From contig NW_003101652.1 of assembly GCF_000003855.2 (NCBI RefSeq), positions 453,259-517,258 on the forward strand: a DNA stretch of 64,000 nt, written 5' to 3'. Source of the stretch: Blastomyces gilchristii SLH14081. Lineage: Eukaryota; Ascomycota; Eurotiomycetes; Onygenales; Ajellomycetaceae. The stretch's first letter is position 1. Each line of letters begins with the position of its first letter. The notes under the pieces are model-generated. The model searched no databases and had not been told where the DNA came from. It saw nothing but the letters and a program-made list of their open reading frames with translations. Made by a program: the position numbers and the translations under genes. This document shows positions 34,021-47,031 of the stretch, in pieces.

Positions 34021-36589
34021 GAATATATTACTTCATAACTATATTAATGAAAATAACTGAGAATGATCTGAGCTTACATAAGATGAATTAGAGTCAGCTA
34101 TTTTTTAAAGTTCAGTTAAAACTGCTGCAGAGCTTGATTCAATCAATCACTTAATTATTTAAAATACATACTTCTACTTAAAGAATAAATATTTTGAGCT
34201 CTTTTTCAATCTTTTGAAAATGAATATTATTCTGAATGCTGAAGAGAAGTCACTGAAGTGATTCTTACAAAACCTAATAGAAAAACTTCAATTTTTAAGT
34301 TATGTAGAGTAATATCTCTATTGAACTGTCTAGAAAAGGTTTTAGAAAAGATAATAGCTACTTAACTATCTTTGATAAGCTCTATTAATAATTCTCTTTT
34401 ATTCAGTGAATAAATGAAAGATAGAAAACAGTGTTCTGTAATTAACACTGTTCTCTCAGTTGTTCATGATATTTAAATAGCAAAGTATGAAGATCTGATC
34501 TCAACTGCAGTTTTTATTAATATAAAAGAAGCATTTGATCATGTTTCAAAGTCAAAGTTAATTCAGACATTGAAGATGTTAAAACTGTCACTTTCTCTAA
34601 TAAAATAAGTTAACTGCTTTATATCTAAAAGAATCATATAACTGTTCTTTGATGAAATGAAATAAGACAAGACTGAGATAAAAATAGAAGTACTGCAAGA
34701 ATCTTCAATCTCACTCATTTTATTTACAATATACACTGCATATCTATTCAAAAATAGAGATATGAAAGTAGTGTGATCTCTGAGTTATATGAATGATATT
34801 GATCTAGTCTATAGCTTAAAAATAGTTAGAGAAAATTTGAAAGTGATTGAAAAAGTAGTAAAGAAAATCTTTATTAGAGCAGATATTAATTAAATTCAAT
34901 TTAATATAAATAAAACTGAGTTAATTCATTTCTTTTCTAGATTTTATCAGAAAGAACTATGTGTAACTCTTTTTAATAGAGAGATTAAACTCAGTTTAAA
35001 TATTAAATAATTAGAAGTATGATTAAACTTCAAGTTGAATTGTAAATATCATATTCAACAACAAATTATCAAGGCAGAGAGACTACTGAATAGTATAATT
35101 AAACTATTAAATACTGAGAGAGATCTATTCTTTCAGGCTATCAGACAGTTATACATAGCCTGTATTATCTCAGTAGCTGATTATGAAGTTCAAGTATGAT
35201 AAAATAATCAAGATAATTTCACTGAACTCTTTCAAAGTTTATAAAGCAGAGCTTTGAAAAGAATTCTGAGAGTATTCAAATCATCTTCTATTAAAGCAAT
35301 GAATGTGAAAGCTTCAATCTTATCTTCTACTATTTGATTTGAAAAAGCCTGTATGAACTATACTCTGAGAGTTATAAAGATGAGCTTAAATTATATAATC
35401 AGAGAAAGAGTCTCTTCTTCATTTTCATCAGTTAACTCAGGAAATGAACTGAATTGAAATAGATTTCTTGATTGAAATGAGAATAATACTTTAAAGAAAA
35501 TGCTCTCTCAACTATATAGACTATGTTCACTTATTAAAAATCAATTTTCTTTATTAAATATTAAGAAAATTGTTCATAAGAAGATATCTCTCTGAAGAGA
35601 TAAGCTGAAATCTCTTATAAACTTACAAATATGTGAACTATCTAAAGAGAGAGAATATGAACAGCATTTAAAGAAGATCTCAATAATTAATATAAAAGAC
35701 TCTATTCTGATGTACTCAGATGACTCAAAAAATGAGAATTTGAATAGATTAGACACAGGCATTGCTTATACTGAAGATAATATCAATTTTATCTCAGATT
35801 TCTGAAATTTAGGCTGTGAATCTGAAGTCTTTGATGCTGAACTATTTATAATAGTGAAAGCTTTCAAACTCATTGAAACAAAATCTTATAAAAGAGAAAA
35901 TAGTTTGAAAGAGATATGAATATTCTCTAATAGTCAAGCTGCTTTAAAAAAGACTTAGAAATAGTCAGATTCATAATAATCAAATGAATCTTGAACTGAT
36001 TTTAAACTCTGTTTTAAAAATTCAAAAAAGAAGAATATTAAAACTGATAATTCATCTATACTGACTTCCAGCTTATATAAATATTCATGACAATGAATTG
36101 GCTGATTCAGCTGTAAAAAAGACTTTAGAATTAAGCAGATCTATTCAAAAAACAGTGTCCTGATCTTTTATAAAGAGAAAGATAAAAGAATGTTGCTTAA
36201 ACAAGTGAAATGAAAGCTGACAAAAATAAAAGAAAAGTATACATTATTCAAGATTTGAGACAAAATCAAAGTGAAAATCTTGTTCAATTAAATGTAAAAA
36301 GAAAATATTCTCATCTATAATTCAGCTGAAACTAGAACATGATTATTTCAAATCTTATATACAAAGATTTGATAATAAATTTAATTCAACAGAGTGCTCA
36401 TTCTGCAATGCAAATGAAAATCCTGATGATATTGTAATACATTGTATATTGTACAATAGTCTCAGAGTCAGATTTAAGAAGAAGTATGATTTAAATTAAT
36501 TAAATATAAGATTCTTATTCTCAACTGAGACAGGAATTAAATACTTAATAGACTTTCTATCAGAAACTCAAGCAGCTATAAGAAAATAA
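34021..36589 (+). pseudogene. LINE copy 3 ORF2, RT and RNase H part
   Basis: The frame resumes after the chimera and carries RT motifs (ISLLNCLEKVLEKII, KEAFDHVS where copy 2 has KDAFDHVS), the decayed catalytic box at about 34,790 (SYMNDIDL instead of YVDD), then RNase H from about 35,690. An extra A in the run at 35,944-35,950 shifts the frame relative to the other copies. Stops are numerous; the normal terminus is TAA at 36,587-36,589. Most differences from copies 1 and 2 are G-to-A or C-to-T. Confidence 0.85.
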
Positions 36590-37015
36590 CTCAATTCAGA
36601 AGTATCTGAATATGAAGAGATGAAAATTGATTAAATATAGTCTGTTAAAACAGCTATATACTATGTTTTAATATTTTTATTTTGTTATAGTCTCTCTTTA
36701 CTGTACTTATTTCTTTCTGTTCTTTTCTATCTATCTATTTAATGTGTCTATCTTTAAGACTATGTTTTGTTTTTCTTTGTCATGATATTTTCAAATGATT
36801 TCAAAGTATTAAAAGATGTTGAAATACTGTAATTTGTAAACAGTTTTTGTATTCTGAGCTGAAATTTTCTGATTTTATATATCTGAAATTGATAAATGTT
36901 TAATAGTTGATTCTATAGATATAGAAACAACCCTGAGAACTAAAGGTTCTCAGATAGATGTCATAGTCTCTGACTGCATACATCTATAATTGAAGAATAA
37001 TAATAATAATAATAA
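36590..37015 (+). other. LINE copy 3 3' UTR, stem-loop and TAA tail
   Basis: The UTR is colinear with the other LINE 3' UTRs. The hairpin arms CCTGAGAAC/GTTCTCAGA lie at 36,932-36,954 with one terminal G-to-A change. The TAA tail ends at the target duplication. Confidence 0.85.
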
Positions 37016-37028
37016 GTTAGAGAAATCA

Positions 37029-39700
37029 GCTTTAACAACTATCTTACAATCAGAATTGAATGTTATCAGCAGAGAGATATTAATAAACATCTTCTTCATC
37101 TGTGTAAATGCAGCTTCAGTGTTCACTGACTATTGAAATACTGAGTTCTTCTTAGTGAGTTCTGTAAGTAATCTCATGATATCTGAGAAGTTTCATATAA
37201 ATTACTGATAGAAGTTAGTGAATCTGATGAAGCTTCATACATCTTTTACAGTGCATGAAGCCTTTCATTCAAGAATAACAAAGTTCTTCTCGGAATTCAT
37301 TCAGATTCTCTTATCAGCTTCTATGATAAAGTCTAGATATTTTGTACTTTTAATCTCAAAATCATACTTGTCTATGTCTATTAATAGTTCTGCTTTTCAT
37401 AGTTATTATAATATCTTTTGTACATGTTCTTGATGTTCTTTCCTGAATCTATCAGTGAAGATAAGAATGTCATCAAGGTACACAGATGTGAATTCATTAA
37501 GGAAATCTCAGAGTACTCAGTTGATATACTTCTGAAATATACTGAGAGTGTTAGCCAGTCTGAAAGATGTGACTACTCATTCAAAGAGGTCATATCATGT
37601 TCAGAATACTGTAAGTCACTCATCTTCTTCAGCAATGCAGATCTTATGAAATGTGATGATGATATCTAACTTTGTAAATTATTGAGCTTGTTTAATATGA
37701 GCTAGAGTTTCATTGATATGAGATAAAGAATAACACTCTTCCTTCATTAATCTGTTCAGTTCTCAATAGTTTATGCAGAATCAGAGTTTTTCACCTGATT
37801 TCTTTGCAAAGAGAACAGGAGCTGCAGTGAAAAAGTTACTAATATGTATAAATTCTTTATTCAGCAGATTATTGAGTGTCTTTTAAAGAAGAAGAAGTTC
37901 ATCTCAGAGCATATTATAAAGAGAGTCTTATAATAATTCAGAGTCTTTGTCATTCTTCTTCTCTCACTTGATACTGTGATTCACTTCTGAGTCTTGTAAG
38001 CAGAGTATGTTTGTAATATTATCTTATCAGGAGATATTTAAATATTCATGATATTATTGAGAGAGTTTTGTATAACAATCTGTTATTATGACATGAGATA
38101 ACATCTCTAGAGTCTTTTTGATATTGTTCAGACTGACAGAGTAGATTGTTATATAATTCTGCTATCAGTGACTTCTTTTTCAGAGTATTTCATATGTATT
38201 AACAGTGATTTGTATCAGGTGCATGGTTTTGTAAATGTCATCTTCATGAATTCTATCATTATTAGAGAATATCAAGCTTCTGTTTTAAGTGTTCAATAAG
38301 ATGCCTTATTCAGATAGTCAGACAAGTTCTAACATAAGATTGTAATTGAGATTATTAACTTCATATATATAGACATCTTCATATTAATGTTCTCTAACAT
38401 CTATGATTAACTTTATCATGTAATAGATACAAATATCTTTTGAGCCATCAAATTCTGTGAGAACTCAGAGTCTTGATAAGAGAATACACTGAAGATTGTA
38501 ATATCTTACAACTGAAGATTTAATCATTGTATAGTGACATGAACTGCTATCTATTATAGCCTTCATATTATACATGTTATTCATCACAGTAGATACAAGA
38601 ATTGCATTCATTGTTATTTTTTCTTCAAATTGTTATCATTCAACTTCTTCAAGCTTCTGTTTGCAAATTTGAACAGAAGCTAATCTTTTCCCTGTTTTAT
38701 CATAGTATTCTTATAGCTATGTTTCAAATCTTCCTTCACTGCAATGTAATTGACGCGGACAGGCGCTGATTCATTCTTTGAGTAAGAAGATATATAGGTC
38801 AATTAGCAGTTGAAAGTAATATATTCTGATTAGTTACAGTTGATATACACTTCATATTAATATCAGTCAGCAACTTCTTCAGAAGTGATTTCAGAAACTT
38901 AGAAGCTTGTTTAAACAGCAGAGACTCTTGCTTATCAATAGATATTCAAGTTTACTCAGTTCATAACATCTGCATCATTGTTATTACTCTTTGACACAGA
39001 TGTTGACATAGATGTATAAGTGACTGAGATGTAATGTCTTCTGCCACTGTTCTGTATACTCTTGAGCTTGATAAGACAGTTATTCAATGTTCAGAGTTAT
39101 ATGCAGAAGTTCTTATAAGTCTGATCTTTGTTTATACTTATAAGAGTCTGTAAGAGTTTAAAAGTCAATGTCTTCTTAAGCATGCTAATCTTCATTCAAT
39201 TCTTTCAAGATTGATCATCTACTTCTAGAATCTTGATGTTGAAGTCAGAGATAAATGTTATAAGAGAAGTGTTTCTCTGTTAAGCACTCTGTAATCAATC
39301 TAACACTTTCTGTTGTATGAGAGTGTCTTAAAACAGAATATCAAGATATTTGATAATATTATCAGATGTTTGCAATACTGATTCACATGCTTTTATTCAT
39401 GAATGAAACTTCTGTTTTATACAATTCTTCAATCATTCATTGATATATTAATCTTGATTAGTTAGTGAACTGATGATATCTTCATCTACACTTAGTTTCA
39501 TAAGCATTTTCATCCTTCATGATGAGTAGAGAGTGAGGTTGAAAGTATTAAAATATATAAGAGTATCTAAGCATTCTTTCAGCGCTTTTGTATTTCATTC
39601 AGTAGATGTTGGAATTATGTAAGTTAATTGTTAAATTTCCTCATATTGAAGTTGTTAAGTAGCATGTATGTCAGCTATTTCTTACTGTTGTAATTTCAAT
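37029..39700 (-). pseudogene. Gypsy C RT and upstream gag/protease region
   Basis: On the minus strand, APVLFAKKSGEKL at about 37,820, NYxELNRL, FTKLDII, and YLDDILIF at about 37,465-37,490 are the standard gypsy RT motifs, with the catalytic YLDD intact here. VKADFSN near 37,020-37,045 starts RNase H and continues at 18,128. The protease/gag part to the right (38,000-39,700) is too eroded to delimit; a small CG-containing patch survives at about 38,752-38,770. The plus-strand frames 37,218-37,669 are shadows. Confidence 0.82.
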
Positions 39701-39705
39701 ATTAC

Positions 39706-39963
39706 TGTAAGAAATCCCGCTTCTCGCGGATTCTTTACCTTCATTTCTATCTCTCACGTAATTAATAGAGTTAGCAGCTCTTGACTACACACAACTATAT
39801 AGACTGAAGTTCATGAATACTATTCATAACTCAGCTTGAATACTATTATACATTTAATCTTTATATTTTATCTTTCTACTGTGAATACTTCTAGTAGTTA
39901 ACAGTATATATCATATCAAGCTGCAAATACCTGAATAATTATCTATAAGCACTTATTCTTACA
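39706..39963 (+). repeat. 5' LTR of gypsy B
   Basis: The 258-bp LTR has TGTAAGAA/TTCTTACA ends. Like the 5' LTR of A it keeps CG pairs at its outer edge (CCCGCTTCTCGCGG), unlike both 3' LTRs. Confidence 0.93.
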
Positions 39964-41874
39964 TTTCAAGCTCTGTCAGTCAGCAACTGTCTGTTATAAC
40001 TGAAAGAACTAGAAACTCATATACTTCAATCTCTGTAAACTCTACTACAGACACTCAGAAGCAGTTATCTGAATTATGAATAACTCTTATAAAAGAAGTT
40101 TCAGAGAACTTATTAATTACTTATAAGATATTATTCTCTATATCTGTGACAGAGAAACTCTCTGAATTCACAAATAAATCAATCTCAGTGAAGAACATTC
40201 TTGAGTATCTCTTACAGAATCAAGCTATTTTTCTATAAGAAATACTTACTATCTGTAAACACTTTTAAATCAAGTCTTTAGACATAATCTTCAGAAATAT
40301 CTGTGAACTGAAAAGAAACTTTCTTAAGCTGCAATCACTTAAGACAAACTATCAAATTATAATTTATAAAGGCTTTTACAAGTTTGTATTTAAAATTGAC
40401 TCACAAGCTCAGCTATGTGATATGAAAGATAAAGAAGCTGTTATCTATATAATAACAGATCTCTACTACACTGAAGTTAAGAACTGACTAAATCATCTAG
40501 AGAATAATCATGAGAGATTTCACTGATCTATTCTCAAGATCTATCTAGAGAATAAGTTGAAAGACTTTATAAGCTGAACAGAGAACATCTGAGCTGTAAT
40601 AATTAATATTAGAAAAAGAGGTGAGAAATCTGATAAAGACTACTCACAGCACTTTATAAAATTATGATGTGAATTAAGACCTGTAAAAACAGAGCTCTGA
40701 AACAAGATCTGAATAATAATATTTATAAAGAGACTGAATAAAGATATATAAAACAAGCTTATTAAGTAAGACTCTAAGTTTTTAACTCTGAAGAAACTGA
40801 TGACTCTCATTCACTATTTACAGATCACTGTGAAAGTCACAGACTTATAAAGAGCTGATCACTAATCAGCTCTGTGTGAGTCAGAATAACAGAGAACAAA
40901 TTTACTGAGAAAGAATAATAAGATATAGAGAGATTTATATCTGACTGCTAAGTAGAAAGAGAGAGTTTCATAAGCTTCTATAAACAGAGTATATAATAGA
41001 GAGACTAAGAAAAAGAGTCTCTGCTTTATCTATTCTAAATCAGAATATCTTCACACAAACTGTCTGAATAAATTAAAATAGAAATTCGAAAAGTCGTAGA
41101 CAGAGTCAGTAATAGACTGACTATGTGACCGTGTCTGAGACCAGAACCAGATTTTTTAATAGTCTCATTATCAATTCGACTGATCTCATTACATGGTTTT
41201 AACATTAGATAGTAGTTTCATACAGTCTCAGTGAGACTTACTGTCTACTCTTATCACATTTTTCAAATGAGATCATGATTTTCACTTCTCAATTTAAATT
41301 ATTTTTATTGCTTTAAATGACTTTAAATCTCATTTGAATGTTATCAAAAAGTGTTACTTTTTAAAAAATTAAAAATAGTCTAAAAAGAACCTTAAAATGT
41401 CCAAAAATAGTAACTTTATGCCAAGAATGAGACTAAATGAGATCAAATGAGATCATTTTCTCATTTTTTTCAAGTCATGATTTCATTTTAAGATCTGATA
41501 TATAGTCACTTTGCATGTTTTTTTGATGGCTAGTCTCAGCGGGATTCACGCCAAGAAATGTATGAGACCAGATCAAATGAGATTAAACATGAAATTCATA
41601 GTTCTGACGGTCAGTCTAGTCAGTAACAGCCTTCTTAAGAGTTTTAAAGCTGACATCTGAATCTGTTACTCTCTTAATGAAAATGTATACTTACAAGAAG
41701 AGACTGCATCACAGTACTACTACTCTGTAAGTATGAGAAGTATTAATAAACTCAGAATTTCAGGTTACTGTAGTGTTTCTAAAGCTCATAGAGTAAATAA
41801 GCTGAGTGATGAAAACTGAGAACATGCTCTTATAATAAGCAGAGTGTGATAACTCAGATCTAAGAACTGAGAGA
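39964..41874 (+). pseudogene. Gypsy B gag with zinc knuckle, interrupted
   Basis: The region is colinear with gag of A. The zinc knuckle at 41,022-41,062 keeps first and last cysteines (CFIYS...LHTNC) where A lost them. Miniature hAT element 4 splits the region at 41,113. Lysine- and glutamate-rich codons with many stops characterise the rest. Confidence 0.7.
41113..41618 (+). mobile_element. Miniature hAT element 4 (506 bp)
   Basis: The ends TAGACTGACTA and GGTCAGTCTA are flanked by a perfect 8-bp duplication GTCAGTAA (41,105-41,112 and 41,619-41,626). The uninterrupted site is visible in gypsy A at about 8,183-8,190. Confidence 0.93.
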
Positions 41875-41999
41875 CTTATAAGTAGACTGGCCGGCAGGAC
41901 CATGAATTTCACATTTGATCTCATTTGGTCTGATCTCGTACATTTCTTGACGTGAGTCCCACCTAAACCAAGCCTCAAAAAAATCTGAAAATGGACCAT

Positions 42000-44600
42000 T
42001 TCTGAGAGAAATGATGTGAAAAATGACCAGATTTAATTCAAGAACAGTGAAATGAGAGTAATTTCTCAGAATAAACTGTGAAAGATGATCATTCTTTCAA
42101 AATCAGAATGAGACTGAGTCTGAAGATTAAAATCAGTCTCATTCAATTCATTCAGTAATTACTTATATAATCAGAATTTGATAACAATTATTAATAACAC
42201 TTATGAAACAACTAAATACATTCTCATACAAGTTTATTCTTCACTTTCTTATGAAAACTATACTTCTCTGATATACTATGATCAGAGGTATTAAACTGTC
42301 TAATAATTTCATATTTTATAATTATGAGTTTCTTGATTGTTTCTTCTCGTAATTGTTCTCAGTGATAGTGATAAATATCTTAACTTGAGTTGAACTTTCA
42401 CTTCATTCTCATCTCTGTCAATAAAATTATCAGAATATCATATATTATCAGTGTAACAGTTGAATATATACTCTTAATAATTTTTCATAACTTTAGAATT
42501 GATTTGACATGTAAATTTGTCAGATCATCTTAAAGATAGCAGTTAAATTCAGTTTTATAAGTATATAGTTTTATCTGATTTTCAGTTATAATCAATGTAT
42601 GTAAGTTCTATTTCAAAGTTAGTATTATAGTTCTATATAATATAAAGTGTTATCAAAGATTATTACTTATTAGAGAATTGTATTTTACTATCTTTATATC
42701 TTAAATATCTACTCATTCAAATCTCTGATAGTTGACATTGTAGTAGTCTCAGACTAATTTAATATATAAGTCTCATTTCTCCTCTGTTCAATCTTGAGAA
42801 GTGTAGATATTAACTCAATGAGAGAGATCTAGTAGAGCTGCTACAGTATAGTACTCTGTAAAAGATTGTTCAGTTTTGCTGTAGTAATATATCAGTTTAT
42901 TTCTTACAGTAATAATAGCCTGTGCTATAGTATTATCTCAGACTGAATTTCTTTTTAAGTAATTCAACTGCTTCTCAAAATAAGTAAATAAATTATTATA
43001 CACTCATCAGGCTGACTGCAGTATTGATGTATAAGTGATTAAGACTGTCTTTATTATCTTATAAAACTAAAACAGTAAATCAATCATATATTTCAACTGA
43101 GTTCACTTCATATCAGAAAGTTTCAATATCTGAATCTTTTCTCAATTAGAGTGTTACACTCAATGATCAATTATCTGACAGAATCAAAGAGTCTGAATAG
43201 TCATTTTATATATTGAACTTCACTGTGTTTTAATATTCTATATCATATTCAGTGATATGACTGATTTATTTATTTATTGAATATCATGAAATCATTATTA
43301 TTATTTAGAGAAGATATAAATTATATTAGCAATGTTTCAAATCTGTGATATTTAAATTATTAGTCAATCTATTCAAAATTAACAGTAGTGTTATTAAAAA
43401 GCATTACTAAAAAGTAATATTAAAAAGTGTTATTAAAAAATATTATCTTTTACAAAGTGAATAGAAAAGTTACTTGAGTAATCACTTTTATCTCATTCTC
43501 ATTTCAAGAATCAGTTATCTCATTATTCTTTATCTCAATGTTAAGATTCTTTATCAGTGTTTGTATTATAAGTTAAATCATATGAGTAATACAGAGAATA
43601 TAACCTTGTTTATTATTTCAGAAATGCAAAGCTAATTTTTACTTCAAGCTCTTCATCATAGTATAGTTATTTGCAGTATTATCAGTTATAATTATAAGAA
43701 GACTGAGACTAATATCTCAATAGTCATTTTTAATCACAGTTATTAATATCTCTATTATATAATTCTCAGTATTACTACTGATCAATGATTTAAATTCAAT
43801 TAATGTCTCTTAATAAGTTCAGTTCTCATCAATGTAATAACATATAACTTTCATAAATGTAAGATTGTTTATACTAGTTTATATATTCACTGTGAGAGAT
43901 ACTCTTCAATGATTCTTCAACTCTGATTCTAGATATTATATATTGACTTTGTAGTATATCTCAAGATTGAACTGAAGACAGAATCAATGTGAAATATGAA
44001 GATTTAAATTAAGTATTTGAAGAAGTGTTCAGAATTCAGAGTTTTCAATTAGTTGAAGAGAAAGATTCAGAGATATACATATATAAAGTAATTATTCACA
44101 GAAGTTATCAGATAAGAGTTATGAAATCAGAGTACTGATACATGATTATTTTCACATGATTTTCTTCAAATTAGAAAGTTAGTATTATCAAAAATTATTA
44201 TCTGATAGAGTAACTTATCAGCTCAGTAGTAATTTTTTAATTATTTTTCTTTTATTATCTGCATTCTGATAACTTCAGATATTGAGAAATTTCTTCAGAG
44301 TTATAATCAGTTTATAATGAATATTTCTAAATAAAGTTGTAGTAATTATAGTAGAGAGATAACTCTTCAGTAATCTACAATATAACTTATTGATAATTAT
44401 TTCATAGTTCATCTCAGTATTTATATTGAGTTTTTCATAAATTTTATAACCTGGAATCAGATGTGAAGAATGAAGTGATTATTTATCATGATTGAAAGAG
44501 AGTATTCTGTGTTAAATTATAAATAATATAGACTTTATAATTCACAGTGATTTCTTAAAGAGTTTGTGAATCTTTAATAGAAGTAAAAGAAGTGAAAGAA
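42000..44600 (-). pseudogene. hAT transposase remnant (hAT 1)
   Basis: The diagnostic core is at about 43,490-43,890 on the minus strand: CYYIDEN (standing for H-IDE-W), then ETLIEFKSL, then IITDNTANNYTMMKSL at about 43,650-43,700, then ILCITHMI near 43,575-43,600. This is the order of the hAT RNase H-like domain, where the aspartate of TDNA-NN is catalytic and C-HVINL follows. Tryptophan positions are TGA. A weaker C-terminal part near 42,300-42,450 (REETIKKL-IIKYEII) may be the hATC dimerisation region. N-terminal limits are not resolved. The enzyme cut and pasted the element and probably its short relatives; this copy is dead. Confidence 0.78.
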
Positions 44601-45079
44601 GTGAATTCAGAAGATATAATAATAATTTAAGAAAGATAATAATTTATTTTCAATAACTGATCACTGATGTGTGTAAGAAGAATTAATATAAGAGAAAATA
44701 ATCTTATTTCTTAGCTTAGTTATAATTTTAGTACTAACTCAGATTGAATATCATTGATGTATAAAAGTAAATAAACAATCTTGATTAATCTCTATCATAT
44801 TTCTTGAAATATATTAATATTGTGAAAGAGAGTATTATCAAATTATATTATCAGATAATATCATTAAAAATATATTAATATTGTGAATATCAATGTTGAA
44901 AAAATGTTGATACTTATACATTATAGTGATTTGTGAATCATGATAGTTAAATATATATATATATATATATTATTTCTGACTTGATTACAACTTATACAAT
45001 AATTTTTAAAAACTCAAAATTAATTTCAATTATTAATAATTATGAACTTATAACTAATTAATATAAAAAGAAAAAAACT

Positions 45080-45910
45080 TTTTCTACTTATTATCTTTCT
45101 ACTCTTTCTCATTCTTCTTATTATTCTTTATAATTCACTTCTTATTCTTCTTCTTCTTCTTCTTCTTCTCATTTGAAATGATAATCATCTCAAAATCTCT
45201 CTTCACTATCTTCTCAGAGAAGTGTTTTCACTGCTCTCTCTCAGTCAGGTTAATTTATACTTCAAAATCCTGCATTTTCTGATCTACTGTCTCAGGTTTC
45301 ATTTCACTGATAAGCAGATTGATATACTCAGAGAGCAGAACTGTCTTCTCAATATTCTGAATCATGAAGTGCATTTAAGACCTGAATAAGATCTTAATTC
45401 TCTTCTTCTCTATCAGCTTCTGCTAATTAATTAGAGAACAGAAGTGTTATCAAAAATTATTATCTTTTTCAATAAATAAAAAACTTATTAGTTTTGACTT
45501 CTTGATCTCTTATTTTAATATCTTCTTAATCTTCTTCTACTATTACTTATTTATAGTAACACTCTTCTTCTCTCTCTCTCTCTTTATCTTAATCTTAAAT
45601 CATTCTCAGAACTTCTTCTGATTTCATTACTATTGTATAAGACTCTTCACTATCTTCTTCTTCAATCTCTTACAGACAGTGTCATCTGTATTATTTCTAT
45701 ACTTAGTTCAGTCTAAATCTATTAAGAGTATTACTTAAAATTGTTATCATTCTGCTCTCTTACAGAGTCTTTTCAAGATATTATAATATGTCTTACAATC
45801 TCTCTTCTCTTGCTTAAATGTCTTCTTCTTCTCTCTCTTCAATCTGTAATAGTACTCACATGCCTTGATGATCTGCAGAATCGCAGAATATTTAAAGAAG
45901 AATGACATAA
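45080..45910 (-). pseudogene. Lysine-rich minus-strand frame of hAT 1
   Basis: A minus-strand frame with stops mostly at TGG-type positions reads CEYYYRLKREKKKTF, a long helical middle and then LLISEMKPETVDQKMQDFE followed by a KKKKKKNKK tract near 45,140. The same frame is present in hAT 2 (about 54,660-55,440) with mainly synonymous-looking or transition differences. It lies upstream of the transposase on the same strand and may be its N-terminal exon or a separate DNA-binding protein. I recognise no named domain. Confidence 0.5.
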
Positions 45911-45949
45911 TTGATTTCAGTGAGTGTTGAAGAGAGATAAAGACAGAAG

Positions 45950-46545
45950 AGACAGTCAGAAATAATATAATAATACTAATAATAGTGATGATAATGATAG
46001 TAATAATGATGATGATAGTGATGATAATGATAATAATAATAATAATGATAATGATGATGAAAGACAGAGTGCATTGAAATATATTACTGACTTATCAAAT
46101 ATAAAGAGACTTAAAGAAAATATTAACAGCTTTCAGTGATGTACAGAAACAGCTACAGTGTTGTATAGTAATATCATCTTTATTCAATATATACACTGTT
46201 AATATTCTTTGTATGCAGTTATTATATAATCTGTATCAGAGATACATATAGAAAACAGATCTTTATTACTAGAATAAATAATTACAGTAATTCTCTATTT
46301 TCATATTATAAAGATAAGTTATTCTCATTTCTTTCTTCTCTCTTTTCTCTTCTTCAATCAATCACTAATTTCAAGCTGATATGAAAACTATTAAAACACT
46401 CTCAGAAATCCTCAAATTGAAGAGTATAGACTAATTAAATTTTAAATATAGAAGAAATCAAATTATCTTCTACAGATTCAATTACTCATTTTCTTTTAAA
46501 TAAAACAGCAGTCATGTTCCTTCCTTCTCTCAATCAAATAAAACA
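45950..46545. repeat. ATG/AAT microsatellite and noncoding part of hAT 1
   Basis: An imperfect (GATAATAAT)n/(GATGAT)n array lies at about 45,962-46,055. The remaining sequence is AT-rich without a supported gene. hAT 2 has the matching array at 55,512-55,608 with a different unit composition. Confidence 0.7.
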
Positions 46546-46558
46546 TGGCCTGTGAAAA

Positions 46559-47031
46559 GTGAGTATCATATCAGACTATAATGATCAACACAGCCTCAGC
46601 ATGCAGAACTGCATATACACAGCACATGCTGAACTGAGAGACTGTATGAATTACAAACTGATGACAGTATCTCAGAGAGAGCTGTGCAGTGTGAGAAAGC
46701 TGCAACTCTCAGTTACATATGCAGAGAGTGAATTGCTGCAGTAAGTATATATATATTAAAGTAATACTTTTTAATAACACTCAGTCTCTGATATAATGAA
46801 AATAGAGTCTCTCTGTGAGATCTGTTTTTATCAGAAGTCAGAGAATCTTATATTTCTCAAGATTATCTTCACACATCTTATCTGTGAAATTGATGAGAAA
46901 AATCATTGATTTGAGTGTTCTACTCTTGATGTCATTCAAGTGACAGCAGAGTCCACTCTGGCTACACTTTTTAAGTGTATATTTTCTAATTATTCACATT
47001 TATATAGATATATACTGATTATTTATTAGAT
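46559..47031 (+). pseudogene. Plus-strand accessory frame of hAT 1
   Basis: The segment 46,559-46,744 is open (61 codons). After a gap resembling a small intron (GTAAGTATAT donor at about 46,741, CTCAG at about 46,785) a second segment, 46,797-47,031, reads KIESLCEICFYQKSENLIFLK and ends in TAG, with one internal TGA. In hAT 2 the second segment is fully open for 78 codons (56,336-56,572). Conservation in both copies suggests a real, spliced second gene on the opposite strand from the transposase. No family is recognised. Confidence 0.45.

Larger units (their letters stand above)
18129..37015 (+). mobile_element. LINE copy 3, near full length, carrying two insertions
   Basis: The element is flanked by GTCAGAGAAATCA (18,116-18,128) and GTTAGAGAAATCA (37,016-37,028), and the disrupted gypsy C frame resumes across it. 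Contents in order are a 5' region of about 1.6 kb with an unmutated island and tandem repeats, ORF1, ORF2 with endonuclease, RT and RNase H, a 3' UTR with stem-loop, and a TAA tail. It is split by LTR element D (21,005-29,357) and by a chimeric LINE copy (31,210-34,007). Net length is about 7.7 kb. The assembly gap lies within its ORF2. Confidence 0.87.

Noticed and set aside
37218..37669. Plus-strand frames as genes
   Set aside because: The minus strand here carries unmistakable gypsy RT motifs including YLDD; the plus-strand frames are shadows.
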